Shown here in pieces: positions 32,471-43,273 of a stretch of DNA of 64,000 bases. The notes below the pieces were generated by a model. That model was not told the DNA's origin, searched no databases, and saw only the letters and a list, made by a program, of their open reading frames with translations. How positions within the stretch are numbered: position 1 is the first letter of the stretch; every line of letters starts with the position of its first letter. This DNA comes from Brassica napus (Eukaryota; Streptophyta; Magnoliopsida; Brassicales; Brassicaceae): the NCBI RefSeq assembly GCF_020379485.1, contig NC_063452.1, positions 13,061,065 to 13,125,064 on the forward strand. The letters run 5' to 3'. Made by a program: the position numbers and the translations under genes.

Positions 32471-34411
32471 ATGGGTACTCCTTATAATTTCCGTTCTTGG
32501 TTAGATCAACCTCATATGGATCCAAATACAAATTTACTTACGGAGGAATACACACGTGGTATTCAAGAATTCATGGGGGTGGTTCAAAGTCAACCGGAAG
32601 CAAGAACAAGTAAGTATTTATTATGTCCATGTTCTACTTGTAAGAATAATATCCGTGTCAAAAAAATGGAAGTATGGAGTCATTTATATTTGAAAGGATT
32701 TACACGTGGTTATAAGATTTGGTATCTTCATGGAGAAAGATTTGAGTATGGTAGTAGTAGCGAACCTCAAACTGCCGATAGGTTAGATGAACCTACCACA
32801 AATGTAGATTTTGGGGTAGGGACTGTTCAGATGGTATATGATGCATATGGAGAAAATTTACCGTCGGGTGAAGAGGAAGGAGATAGACAAGAACAACCCA
32901 ATTTAGAAAATTTCCCATGTGAAGAGGAAGGAGAACGAGAACAACCCAATCTAGAAGCGAGAAGATTTTTTGAAATGTTAGATGCAGCTAAGCAGCCATT
33001 GTATCAAGGATGTAAAGATGGGCATTCACCTTTATCATCCGCAAGTCGATTGATGGCGCTAAAGACTGACTATAATTTGGCTGAAGAATGTGTGGATGCG
33101 ATTGCAGATTTTGTTAGAGATGTTCTACCAGAAGATAATCTTGCACCTGGCTCATATTATGAGGTACAAAAATTGGTCGCTGGTCTTGGCTTACCATATC
33201 AGGTGATAGATGTATGCATCGATAACTGCATGATTTACTGGAGAGCAGATGAGAACAGGGAGAATTGTAAATTCTGTCGGAAACCTCGTTATCAGGATAC
33301 GAGTGGAAGAGTTCCGGTGCCATACAAACGAATGTGGTATTTGCCGTTGACTGAAAGATTAAAGAGGTTATATCAGTCTGAACGAACAGCAGAACCAATG
33401 AGATGGCATGCAGAGCACTTAACAAATGGTGAGATAACACATCCTTCCGATGCAGAGGCGTGGAAGCATTTTCAATCAACATATCCAGAATTTGCATCTG
33501 AGGTAAGAAATGTGTATCTTGCATTATGCACAGATGGTTTCAGCCCATTTGGAAAGCATGGAAGACAATATTCATTGTGGCCGGTAATCTTGACACCTTA
33601 CAACTTACCACCACATTTGTGTATGCGACGGGAGTTTTTGTTCCTCTCAATTCTCGTTCCCGGGCCAGATCATCCTAAGAGATCACTGGATGTATTTCTT
33701 CAGCCATTGATATATGAGCTGCAATTATTATGGGAGCACGGTGTTCATACATACGATGTTTCGCGGAAAGAGAATTTTCAGATGCGAGCAGTACTTATGT
33801 GGACAATAAGTGATTTTCCAGCATATGGTATGTTATCTGGATGGACCACACATGGGAGGCTATCATGTCCTTATTGCCAAGACAACACAGATGCTTTCCA
33901 ACTAAAAAATGGTCGGAAAACGTGTTGGTTTGACTGTCACAGGAGATTTCTACCACACGATCATCCATATCGTAAGAGTAAGACATTGTTTACAAAGAAC
34001 AAGAGGGTGTTTGACAGTCCACCTGAAGAAGTAAGTGGCAAAAAGTTGAAGGAACAATTAAGAGATTTTGGTGCAGATAGAACGCCAGACGTGGGTGGAA
34101 ACGGACATGAACCGATTTATGGTGTAGGGGAAAATCATAATTGGCATAAGAAAAGTATCTTCTGGGATTTGCCCTATTGGGAGACTCATTTGTTGCGGCA
34201 CTGTTTAGATGTCATGCATATTGAGAAGAACTTTTTCGACAATTTGATGAACACCATCCTTGATGTCCAAGGCAAGACAAAGGATAACTTGAAGTCAAGA
34301 CTGGATTTGGTTGATATTTGTGCTCGTCCCGAACTTCATGTTGATGAGCACGGTAAAGGTCCTATTCCCATATATCGACTGGATGCAACTGCAAAAGAAG
34401 AAAATTTTTAA
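32471..34411 (+). CDS. TNP2-like CACTA transposase, C-terminally truncated
   Basis: Open frame of 646 residues. N-terminal transposase-associated domain (SWLDQPHMDPNTN..., a Cys cluster CPCSTCKNN near residue 52). Then the Transposase_21 catalytic region: WPVILTPYNLPPHLCM, MLSGWTTHGRLSCPYC, and DVMHIEKNFFDNL near residues 595-610. Family members usually continue for several hundred more residues. Here the frame stops in AT-rich sequence right after LDATAKEENF, where an internal deletion joins it to the next gene. Nuclear transposase function is expected of the family; this copy probably lacks the complete catalytic unit. Confidence 0.85.
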   Translation: MGTPYNFRSWLDQPHMDPNTNLLTEEYTRGIQEFMGVVQSQPEARTSKYLLCPCSTCKNNIRVKKMEVWSHLYLKGFTRGYKIWYLHGERFEYGSSSEPQTADRLDEPTTNVDFGVGTVQMVYDAYGENLPSGEEEGDRQEQPNLENFPCEEEGEREQPNLEARRFFEMLDAAKQPLYQGCKDGHSPLSSASRLMALKTDYNLAEECVDAIADFVRDVLPEDNLAPGSYYEVQKLVAGLGLPYQVIDVCIDNCMIYWRADENRENCKFCRKPRYQDTSGRVPVPYKRMWYLPLTERLKRLYQSERTAEPMRWHAEHLTNGEITHPSDAEAWKHFQSTYPEFASEVRNVYLALCTDGFSPFGKHGRQYSLWPVILTPYNLPPHLCMRREFLFLSILVPGPDHPKRSLDVFLQPLIYELQLLWEHGVHTYDVSRKENFQMRAVLMWTISDFPAYGMLSGWTTHGRLSCPYCQDNTDAFQLKNGRKTCWFDCHRRFLPHDHPYRKSKTLFTKNKRVFDSPPEEVSGKKLKEQLRDFGADRTPDVGGNGHEPIYGVGENHNWHKKSIFWDLPYWETHLLRHCLDVMHIEKNFFDNLMNTILDVQGKTKDNLKSRLDLVDICARPELHVDEHGKGPIPIYRLDATAKEENF

Positions 34412-34473
34412 TATTATAAAAAAAATTTCTACAATTGTAACTTTCTAAAAAAAAATTTGTATTTATTTTGCAG

Positions 34474-35416
34474 CAAGAGTTCACTTGGGAATCAGGGATT
34501 ACAGAACAAGTGAAAATTGTTTTCCGCCGCAAAGCAGCTTCGCACTACACCAAGCGGATCAATGAGTGGAAGCAAAAATTCGATGTTGGCGAGGTCCCAA
34601 AGCACATCAACCCAGACGTTTGGCGGGATTTGTGTGCTCATTGGACGAAAGATGAGACAAAGTCTTTGTCGACAATCAACTCGCAAAATCGGTGTAGCGG
34701 GCGTGGCGGGAAAGGGATGTTTGTCCACAACTTAGGGGCAACAAGTTTACAGACCCGAGCACTTCAGCTAGTAAGTTTCTAATCTGATTTTCTTATTCAT
34801 TTTTAAATATGTGATACTAAATATATTGTTTTTAGATGAAGGAAAACGGTGGAGTTCCCGTAGATGATTTTACCCTGATGAAGAACGCCTATACCAACAA
34901 GAAGACTGGGGAGATTCAGGATGGACTTATTAAGGGCGTAATCCAGGTCGTGGAAAATCGAAAAGTGGATCTCCTCGCGACTCAAGCTTCTATGTGTGAA
35001 GAAGGCGATTCTGCATCTTCCAACTCCTTAACCGTAGAGCAACTCAACAACCTTGTTCTCGAGGTACATTCTAATTTATTTTTGCTATGTATGTGTGATA
35101 TGTGTGTGTGCGTGCGTATGTGTGTGATATGTATTTGTTATTTCTCATTCAGGCTGTTCCAAAGAAAAAGGGCCGTTATGTTGGATTGGCTCGTTCGACC
35201 GGAGGGGCTTCTTCTTCTTCTTCAGCTCACTATCCACTCGTTGATGAGCTTATGGAGCAGATTAAGACCAAGGATACGGAGATTGAGTTCCTGAAGCAAG
35301 ACAATGCTGAAATCCGGGTTGAGCTCCAGCAAAACCGAATGACTATGGAGGAAAACAATGTTCTCACCCAGACCTTGTTGCAGAAGTTTAGGACCCGATT
35401 CGGTGAAGACTTTTAG
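34474..35416 (+). pseudogene. C-terminal exons of a TNPA-like/Ptta-En-Spm gene
   Basis: Three exons with good splice sites: 34474-34770, 34836-35063, 35153-35416. Encodes the plant Spm-associated domain (FRRKAASHYTKRINEWKQ, DVWRDLCAHW, NRCSGRGGKGMFVHNLGA), then a central part (GEIQDGLIKGVIQVVENRK). The C-terminus has a Ser-rich stretch and a predicted coiled coil (DELMEQIKTKDTEIEFLKQ...). In the En/Spm paradigm TNPA binds the subterminal motifs. No start codon or first exon is present: the first acceptor at 34473 directly follows the truncated transposase. It is therefore a 5'-deleted gene, possibly expressed only as a readthrough or spliced fusion. Confidence 0.75.
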
Positions 35417-35564
35417 TTGTTTTTTAATTTTCAAAAACTTTTTATTACTTTTTATAACTTTAATGTATAATAATGTTGAATTTATATATCTATAATGTTT
35501 TTAAGAAATTATCAATTTTTTTCATGAAATTAAATTAAGAATTATAAAAATTATTTTTTTAATT

Positions 35565-36025
35565 AAAAAAGGAATACCGACGGATAGAGTTATCCGTCGG
35601 AATTTCTACATTTTTCCGACGACTAAGATCCATCGGTATATTCATGATATTCCGACGGAATAAAGTCGTCGGTTTTATTTTCAATTACCGACGGAATCTT
35701 TTCGTCGGCATTTTCTGAATATTCCGATGAACACCCTTTGTCGGTTTTTTTTAAATTCCGACGAATTCTCGTCGTCGGTATTCTCTATAAATACCGACGG
35801 ATACGTATCGTCGGAAATTTTAGATAAAAACCGACGGAATACTTTCGTCGGTATTTGCCGACGAAATATGTTCGTCGGTATTTACCGACAAATTTCCGAC
35901 GAATATCTGTATACCGACGAGATGATACCGACGGACATTTTTCGTCGGTATTCCATCGGTATGCGGCTTTCCCGACGAGATTATGACGGATTTGTCCATC
36001 GGTATCGCGCAGTTTTCTTGTAGTG
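35565..36025. repeat. Right subterminal repeat array of the CACTA element
   Basis: About 460 bp of alternating ACCGACGGAAT and TTCGTCGGTATT motifs ending at the terminal TTTTCTTGTAGTG, mirroring the left array. Confidence 0.85.
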
Positions 36026-36367
36026 AGAGGAGTAATAGATAGACTCTCTCGGGATTCCCTTGGGCTTTATAATGAAAGAATGGTCTGAATATGTTTTGTA
36101 TTGTGCTTTTCTTTTAAAAAAATTCTATGAATGTTTTTAAACCCTTTTGTTTCACAGGGTAAAGGTTATGAATTTGTCGAGGTTATCAAAGCCAATACTC
36201 ACCCGACCGGTACTGCTGCCCATATCTTTTACATTACCTTTAGAGCTAAAGAGCCTCCAGATGATCAGCCAAAAGACTTCCAAGCTATGGTCTGCTATTT
36301 CTGTTATACCTCAAACAAGTACCACTCCTGTGAACTGAAACCCGAGAAGAAAGATACTATTAATTAA

Positions 36368-36937
36368 TTCAGCTTTTGAATCAATCATTAGTCTACAGCA
36401 ATGTCATGAATGGGTTGCGTTGTGCATCCTTTTCTACTTGTTATAATACTGCGCTCTACTTATTTTCATTGTTTTGGCAGTTCACTCCATTGACCTGCTG
36501 AGAAAGAAGACGTCAAGAAAGTCAGGTATATGAAATGCCTATCTATAAAAAGGTCTTCTTTACTTTGTTGTGTGGTTCTATTTTAGATGTATCTTTCTTT
36601 ACTTTGTTGTCTTTTCCTTTTTGTGTTGGTTTTAGATGGTTCTTGCTCTTATATACATATATTAAAATGTGGTTTTCACTTGATGAATGTTGGTTGTTTT
36701 TTATTGATATCATCAGGCTGACACATGAGGTATCTACTGCCTAATCATGCATGGTGGTGAGACGACCGAGTCTAGCTATGTATCCAGACTTGTACTAGTT
36801 TTACCATTTGCCTTGTTCGTTTTGGTGTGTTCGAAGTTCAACTTCTGTTCTGCTTTTGTTGTTCGTTTGGTGCTTTCGAAGTCCCCTAGTTCTGTTGTTT
36901 TTGTTATTCAAAATTAGCTAGTTCTGCGTCGAACTAG
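36368..36937. other. 3' flank of the UPF0725 gene
   Basis: Probable 3' UTR and downstream DNA, T-rich, with no conserved coding frame. CTAGTTCTG and TGTTCGTTTTGG motifs repeat loosely near 36790-36930. Confidence 0.4.
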
Positions 36938-36953
36938 TGACTAGTAACAATAT

Positions 36954-37211
36954 TTTTTTTTATAACGCTGATTTATTATGACATTACATTTATGAGAAAA
37001 TTACATAGACGATTCGAGAATCGATAATACTATCTGCCTTATGAAGATCTACGCCTAACTGCATCTGAGCCGTACTATGAAGATTCCTTCCTGACTAGAT
37101 TTACTTGCATCATGTTGAAGATTTCTTGTAAATCTGTAATCTACAAGAAATTGCATAGTCTGGGGTTCGAACCCTTTAAACCTTATCCATTAGGCTACGG
37201 TGCTTCCATTT
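36954..37211 (-). mobile_element. tRNA-derived SINE, full length
   Basis: TGACTAGTAACAATAT, 16 bp, is duplicated exactly at 36938-36953 and 37212-37227. On the minus strand the head carries Pol III promoter boxes: box A TAGCCTAATGGATAAGG (37197-37181) and box B GGTTCGAACC (37173-37164). The tail at the other end is a run of A (T9 at 36952-36960 on the plus strand). A 10-bp inverted repeat (ATTTCTTGTA ... TACAAGAAAT, about 37122-37152) lies in the body. Boxes at the 5' end, an A tail and a long target duplication together identify a SINE. Confidence 0.85.
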
Positions 37212-37489
37212 TGACTAGTAACAATATGATTACCTTTTTGAGTTTTTTCTCTTCACCTAACTATTTTGTTTCCTTACCAACTATGTTTTCACCCGGTTAA
37301 TTTTTCTTTATCCATTCACTCTCCTCTCTATAAGGGGAGGATAAGTGACTCCACGGTGTAGCTGAACAAAAATAATGAACTCATAATAGTAAACCACTAA
37401 ACTTGTTTAACTAATCAAGTTCATTCTCATAAAAGAATGTTGAATCATCATTTTTTGTTTCAACTTTGTCGTTATTGTTAATACAAGCT

Positions 37490-37755
37490 TGTTGGGATAA
37501 GCTTAAGAAGCAAGCTACCTAATCCTATTGTGTTTGTGATTATCTTCAAGCTTATCCCAACAAGCTACCTAATCCTATTGTGTTTGTGATTATCTAAATA
37601 ATATATACCTAATGAGTTTAGGAGTTTAGATTAATATATAAGGAGATTCAAGGGTGTTGCATAACTTGTGAGTTTTATGAGTTTGAGAGCTTGAGGTTTT
37701 GAGTTAGTTTTCTCAAGAGATTAATAAGAAGAGTTCTTATTTGTGAGTTTATACA
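37490..37755 (+). repeat. 5' LTR of copia copy 3, with internal rearrangement
   Basis: Two copies of a 35-bp block (starting CAAGCTACCTAATCC) lie at 37511-37545 and 37561-37595. Between them, AGCTTATCCCAACA (37549-37562) is the exact reverse complement of the first 14 bases of the LTR. The 3' LTR has only one copy of the block. Confidence 0.85.
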
Positions 37756-37781
37756 TTTGGTATCAGAGCAAAACAGAGATC

Positions 37782-40700
37782 ATGAGTGATATCGTACCAG
37801 CGATTGGTAAGATAAAGGAAGGAGGGGGTTCTTCTACAATCAAGTGTCCTATGCTTACCTCGACGAACTATACAGTGTGGGCTATGAGGATGAAGATTAC
37901 ACTAAGGGTACACAAAGTCTGGGAAGCAATAGAAGTTGAAACCGCGGGCATTGATAAAAACGACCAAGCTCTAGCTTTGTTGTTTCAATCAATACCAGAA
38001 TCTCTAATCCTTCAAGTAGGAGAGCTTGAAAAAGCTAAACAAGTATGGGATGCCATCAAAGCGAGATACGTGGGAGCTGAGCGAGTGAGAGAAGCTAGAC
38101 TACAGACGTTAATGACTGAATTCGACAGACTAAATATGAAAGAAACAGAGAGTATTGATGACTTCGGAGGAAAGTTATCAGAACTTGCGTCTAAGTCATC
38201 CGCGCTGGGAGTTAATATCGAAGAAACAAAGTTTGTGAAGAAGTTTCTCTCAAGTCTACCTCAAAAGAAATACATACATATTGTTGTTTCGCTTGAACAA
38301 GTCCTGGATCTCAACACAACAAACTTCGAAGACATTATTGGGCGTTTAAAAGCATACGAAGAGAGGATATTTGATGGCGAAAACGGTGAAGAAGATCAAA
38401 CAAAGCTGATGTATGCGTCTAACGATGGACAAAACATTCAAATAAATCGTTCATCACAAGATCAATCAAACCGTGGTTCACAAGAAAACAACTACTATGG
38501 AGATTCTTATAGAGGAAGAGGTAGAGGAGGCCGTTCCTACTACAGAGGGAGAGGCTGTGGTCGGTACAATGGAGGAAGAGGTTACAATGGAGGAGGATAC
38601 AATGGAGGAAGGGGTCACTCTGAAAGAGATGCGTCGAAGATAACATGTTTCCAATGTGATAAAGTTGGACACTTTGTAGCCCAATGTCCTGAACTCCTTC
38701 TCAAGTTGCAGGAAGCTCAAGAAACCGACAACACTGAAACACACGAGGCTGACGAGCTTATAATGCATGAGGTAGTCTTTTTGAATGAAAAGAACGTTCT
38801 ACCCGAGAAGTATGAAACAAATTCTGGAGGAGAAAATATATGGTATCTTGATAACGGAGCAAGCAACCATATGACTGGAGATCGACGATACTTCTCTTAC
38901 GTTGATAATACTATTACCGGAAAAGTAAGATTTGGGGATGACTCGAGAATAGATATAAAAGGCAAGAGAACAATATCATTCACGGATATGAATGGAGAAG
39001 CAAGAAAAATGACAGATGTTTACTTCATTCCGGATTTGAAGAGTAATATTATAAGCTTAGGTTAAGCTACAGAAGCTGGTTGTGATATAAGACTAAGAGG
39101 AGAAGAGCTAACAATGCATGATCATCACGGAAAATTACTTGTCAAAGCAAAGCGATCAAGGAACAGATTATACAAGGTTCAAATGGGAATACGGAGTAAT
39201 GCTCGTCTATATCTATCTTCAACAACAGAATCAAAACGTTGGCATGCCTGGTTAGGGCACATAAACTTCAAGTCCCTGAAAGGAATGATACAGAAGGAAC
39301 TTGTATTCGGCATCCCAAGCTTGAACATCGAAAAAGAAGTGGGTGGATCTTGTTTACTTGGCAAGCAAGCAAGACATTCATTCCCTAAAGATACCACATA
39401 TCGAGCAAGCGGCGTACTAGAACTACTTCACAGAGACTTGTGCGGGCCCATAACACCAAGAACGCCCACTGGTAATAGATATGTCTTTGTAGTCATCAAC
39501 GACAATACCAGATACATGTGGACAATGCTGTTAAAAACAAAAGATGAAGCGTTCATGAAATTTCAGAAGTTCAAAGCTGTAGTAGAAAAGCAAACGGGAA
39601 AGAAGATAGGAACTTTCAGAACGGACCGGGGAGGAGAGTTCGTGTCTAAGGAGTTAAATACGTTCTGTGAAAGCTATGGCATCAAGAGGCATCTAACAGC
39701 TCCATACACACCGCAACAGAACGGAGTTGTGGAACGGAGAAACAGAACAATGATGGAGATGGTAAGAAGTATTCTAAAGCACATACATATGCCAAACTAT
39801 CTTTGGGGAGAAGCCATACGGCATTCGACATATCTTCTTAATCGTGTAGCTACCCAAGCATTGAAGGAAAATACGTCGTATGAAGGCTTTCGTGGTAAGA
39901 AACCAAATATTGAACACTTGAGAGTGTTCGAGTGCATAGCTTATGCAAAGATCGATGGAATAGTCCTAAAGAAACTTGACGATCGAGCACGTATGCTAGT
40001 ATATCTAGGAACGGAGCCTGGATCAAAGGCATATCGACTGCTTGATCCACAAACCCGTAAGATAGTGGTCAACAGAGATGTCGTATTTGACGAGACTAGA
40101 GGGTGGAATTGGAGTACGAATAAGGAGGAAGAACAGAACATCGATAGCTTTGTGGTAACACTCGGAGAATATAGGAATCATGGGATTGATGATCAAGTTA
40201 ACAAAGATAAACAACTATGTCTGGAGCAAGACATCAATGAAGCATCAATCACACAACCACTCGAGGATACATACCACGATGATCAAGAAGACATGATAGA
40301 AGAACAAACGCAAGTGCTGAGAAGGTCAGAGAGACAACATACGAGACCAAAGTATCTAGACGACTACGTGCTGCTTGCTGAAGAACTTAGCAAAGAAGTA
40401 CCGATGTTTCTAAATAATGAGCCACGAAGTTTCAGTGAAGCCAAAGATTCGAAAGAGTGGATACGAGCATGTGAAGAAGAAATACACTCCACCGAGAAGA
40501 ATAAAACGTGGGTTTTAGTTAATCTAGCATACAGAGCAAAGCCAATTGGTCTAAAGTGGGTCTTCAAGATTAAACGGAACTCAGACGGTAGCATTAACAA
40601 GTACAAATCAAGGCTGGTAGCCGAAGGATATGTGCAATGCCATGGGATCGATTTTGACGAGGTCTTTGCCTCAGTAGCACGTCTTGAGACAATAAGACAA

Positions 40701-42003
40701 CTTGTGAATCTAGCTGCGACAAACGGGTGGGAAGTTCATCACTTAGATGTTAAAACAACCTTCTTGCACAGAGAGTTAAAAGAAATTGTTTATGTTATGC
40801 AACCCGAGGGATACGAGAAGAAAGGAGAAGAAGGAAAGGTGTATAAACTTAACAAAGCGCTATACGGATTGAGACAGGCACCACGAGCTTGGAATAATAA
40901 GCTGAATCAGATTCTATGCGAACTTCAATTCAAGAAGTGTTCTAAGGAACCCTCGGTTTATCATAAGACAGTAAACGGTGAGCTACTAGTTGTTGCAGTC
41001 TATGTAGACGATCTGTTCGTGACCGGCACAGAGGTTAATATCATCAGAGAATTTAAGAAAAATATGGCAACCAAGTTCGACATGAGCGATTTAGGTAAAC
41101 TCACTTACTACCTTGGTATAGAAGTCTGTCAACATGAGAACATAATCTCATTGGTACATAAGAGTTATGCATCCAGGATATTGGAAGAAGATGGAATGGA
41201 GAAGTGTAATCCTGTTCAAACTCCAGTGGAACAAGGATTGAAGTTATCAAAAGCAGAGCACGAAGGAGAAATTGATGCAACACGATTCAGGAGGAACATA
41301 GGGTGCCTACGTTATCTCCTTCATACGCGACCCGATCTATCCCTCAGTGTGGGAGTTCTATCACGCTATATGCAAATCCCGAGAGAGTCATATGGAGCTG
41401 CTATGAAACAGATATTGAGATACCTGCGTGGAAGTCTTTCATATGGCCTAACCTTTGAGCGAGCAACATCAAAAGTACCAAGACTTATAGGCTACAGCGA
41501 CAGCAGTTATGTGTCTGATCCAGATGATGGGAGAAGCACGGCAGGTCATATCTTCTACCTAGGAGACAGTCCGATCACTTGGTGTTCACAAAAGCAAGAC
41601 ACGGTTGCGTTGTCTTCCTGCGAGACTGAGTTCATGGCAGGAACAGAGGCCGCAAGACAAGCCATTTGGTTACAAGATTTGTTATGTGAGATCACGGGTC
41701 AACCAAGCGAAAGAGTGACGAATTGATAACCAATCTGCAATTGCATTGACAAGAAATCCGGTCTTCCATGGAAGGAGTAAGCATATACATAAGAGATACC
41801 ATTTTATAAGAGAGTGTGTAGAAAATGGTCAAGTTGGAGTCGAGTATGTGGCTGGAGAGAAACAAAAGGATGATATCTTAACAAAGGCATTAGGAAGAAT
41901 AAAGTTCAAGGAGATGAGAGATTTTATTGGCATGAAGGAACTAGAGAATGAGAGCTTCGAGCTTAAGCGGGAGAATGTTGGGATAAGTTTGAAGAAAGCT
42001 TAA
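37782..42003 (+). pseudogene. Copia gag-pol polyprotein, one nonsense codon and one frame break (copy 3)
   Basis: The ATG at 37782 lies 12 bp after the primer site. Gag includes a capsid-like domain (STNYTVWAMRMKITL), a Gly/Arg-rich region and the CCHC knuckle CFQCDKVGHFVAQC. The protease motif reads WYLDNGASNHM, where DSG is usual. TAA at 39063-39065 interrupts the frame right after the protease. From 39069 on: pre-integrase (WHAWLGHINF), integrase D (RDLCGP), D (RTDRGGEF), E (NGVVERRN), RT (LDVKTTFLH, YVDDLFVTG), RNase H (GYSDSSYVSD, SSCETEFMAG). A frame break near 41720-41730 precedes the last part (FHGRSKHIHKRYHFIREC, DILTKAL), which runs to the stop at 42001-42003 inside the LTR. Far less decayed than copies 1 and 2. 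Confidence 0.92.
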
Positions 42004-42204
42004 GAAGCAAGCTACCTAATCCTATTGTGTTTGTGATTATCTAAATAATATATACCTAATGAGTTTAGGAGTTTAGATTAATATATATAAGAAGATGCAA
42101 GGGTGTTGCATAACTTGTGAGTTTTATGAGTTTGAAAGCTTGTGGTTTTGAGTTAGTTTCCTCAAGAGATTAATAAGAAGAGTTCTTATTTAAGAGTTCA
42201 TACA
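41976..42204 (+). repeat. 3' LTR of copia copy 3
   Basis: Runs from TGTTGGGATAAG to ATACA, with the CTACCTAATCCTATTGTG and AGAAGAGTTCTTATT blocks of the 5' LTR. It lacks the 5' LTR rearrangement and contains the polyprotein stop codon. Confidence 0.88.
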
Positions 42205-42242
42205 TTCTAGAAAGCTTACATCAATTCTACCATGCCAGATTA

Positions 42243-43273
42243 TTACATAATTTTGATTTGTTTCTCTAAGCTTTTCTTAGCCAGTTGATCAACATGAGCT
42301 ACAAACTTTCTAGGAACATCGTTTTGGTCATATTCTGGAAGACGAAGGTGTTGATTGTTTTGTTCATCCAGGTAGAAGAAGTTGTAAATCAATGTTTAAG
42401 CTGTAAATAAGTATTTAACAAAAATTATATTTTTCGTCAAAACAATAATATCATATTTTTTTCTCTCCAAAATTGTATTTTTGTCAAAATTACAAAATCA
42501 CATTTTGATCAAATTTATAAAATTACATTTCGTCAAAAATATGAAACCATTTTTTATGCCAAAACTGAAAATATTCTTTTCGCCTCACCACATAATGGTA
42601 TTTTCGTCAAGATAGTAAAATAGATTTTCCGCCATAACCAAAAATATCTTTTCCACCAAAATCATTCATTCATTTTATTCACAAAAACTGTAAATCACTT
42701 TTTTTTCAAAATCCCACAAAATCATATTTTTCTGTCAAAATCTCAAAATCATATTTTCCTGTCAAAAGCGTAAAACACTTTTTTCCGATATACATTTCTA
42801 ATGTATATATCAAAACTACAAAAGTTTGGGTGCTTTTTCTAAAAACACAGTGACATGAACTTTCTTTTTCATAAACACATATATCGACAAATGTTGTATA
42901 TTGTATAGGACCATGTGTTTTAAGCAATGTTCTTACTATTTTATCAACTTGGTGATGCACAAAATATACACAACATTGTTTTGTTGCATATAAGCTTTGA
43001 AGATAGTTATGCAAGGGATAAGTGAGAAACAAGACTTACCTCGACCTTCTTATCAATAGGCTCTAGCAAAATAAGTCTGTTAATTTTGCTTCCAAACTCT
43101 AAAAATACTAAAATAGTACTGCTTATGTGAGGATAAAACATACGTTCAGTTCCTTGGTCAACAACTTTTAACAAAACATGTTTGTTGTTTAGAAGATTTC
43201 TATAACTCAGATTGTATGGACATCCAGGAGGGAGATCCTTCACAGCAAAAACCAAAGAATTTGCAAAAATCAT
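42243..43273 (-). pseudogene. Exon remnants of an unrecognised gene
   Basis: Two minus-strand stretches read like real coding sequence. 43273-43042: KDLPPGCPYNLSYRNLL, VDQGTERMFYPHISS, INRLILLEPIDKKVE, followed by a good donor (GTAAGT). 42400-42243: FFYLDEQNNQHLRLPEYDQ, VPRKFVAHVDQLAKKSLEK, stop at 42243. An in-frame TAA near 42402 and the long repeat-filled gap between them argue for decay. I do not recognise the family. Copia copy 3 sits directly after its 3' end. Confidence 0.4.
42420..42790. repeat. Degenerate tandem repeat, TTTTCGTCAAAA(N)ACAAAATCA type
   Basis: About ten imperfect units of 30-40 bp, each with TTTT-GTCAAAAT followed by a run such as ACAAAATCATATT. Units have diverged strongly, so the period is uneven. 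It lies in the presumed intron of the unrecognised gene remnant. Confidence 0.55.

Larger units (their letters stand above)
31907..36025 (+). mobile_element. CACTA (En/Spm-type) transposon with internal deletion
   Basis: 4,119 bp. Starts CACTACAAGAAAA and ends TTTTCTTGTAGTG, a perfect 13-bp inverted repeat, with the 3-bp target AGA on both sides (31904-31906 and 36026-36028). Carries a TNP2-type transposase frame and, downstream, the C-terminal exons of a second, TNPA-like gene on the same strand. Both ends carry hundreds of bases of CCGACGGAA/TTCCGTCGG motifs. The 3' half of the TNP2 gene and the 5' half of the second gene appear to be missing, so it is not autonomous. Confidence 0.95.
30890..36367 (+). 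pseudogene. UPF0725/cystatin-like gene interrupted by two transposons
   Basis: Brassicaceae-type UPF0725 protein (cystatin/monellin-like fold, function unknown). Exon 1 runs 30890-30913 then 31616-31729, split by a hAT element. Exon 2 runs 31798-31906 then 36029-36082, split by a CACTA element. Exon 3 is 36158-36367. Ignoring each element and one copy of its target duplication, the frame stays open: EPEEKCCFLP..., LFEEQVENSQ / GFDINFEEFSCVFNYVPVD, then after the CACTA RLSRDSLGLYNERM / GKGYEFVEVIKAN and ITFRAKEPPDDQPKDFQA. Those last motifs are typical of the family. The donor after exon 2 (ATG|GTCTGA) is weak. The ancestral gene therefore looked functional and died, or was severely disturbed, by insertion. 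In position it matches Arabidopsis At1g63190-63205. Confidence 0.8.
37490..42204 (+). mobile_element. Ty1/copia LTR retrotransposon, copy 3 (different family, nearly intact)
   Basis: LTRs 37490-37755 and 41976-42204 both run from TGTTGGGATAAG to ATACA. A primer-binding site TGGTATCAGAGC (initiator tRNA-Met type) follows at 37758-37769, and a purine-rich AAGCGGGAGAA precedes the 3' LTR. One long gag-pol frame is interrupted only by a nonsense codon and a frame break. The 5' LTR contains a rearranged 50-bp duplication. No clear target duplication: AAGCT precedes the 5' LTR and occurs 8 bp after the 3' LTR end. Confidence 0.92.

Noticed and set aside
37485..42216. AAGCT as target duplication of copia copy 3
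   Set aside because: The right-hand copy is 8 bp away from the LTR end, so it does not abut the element.
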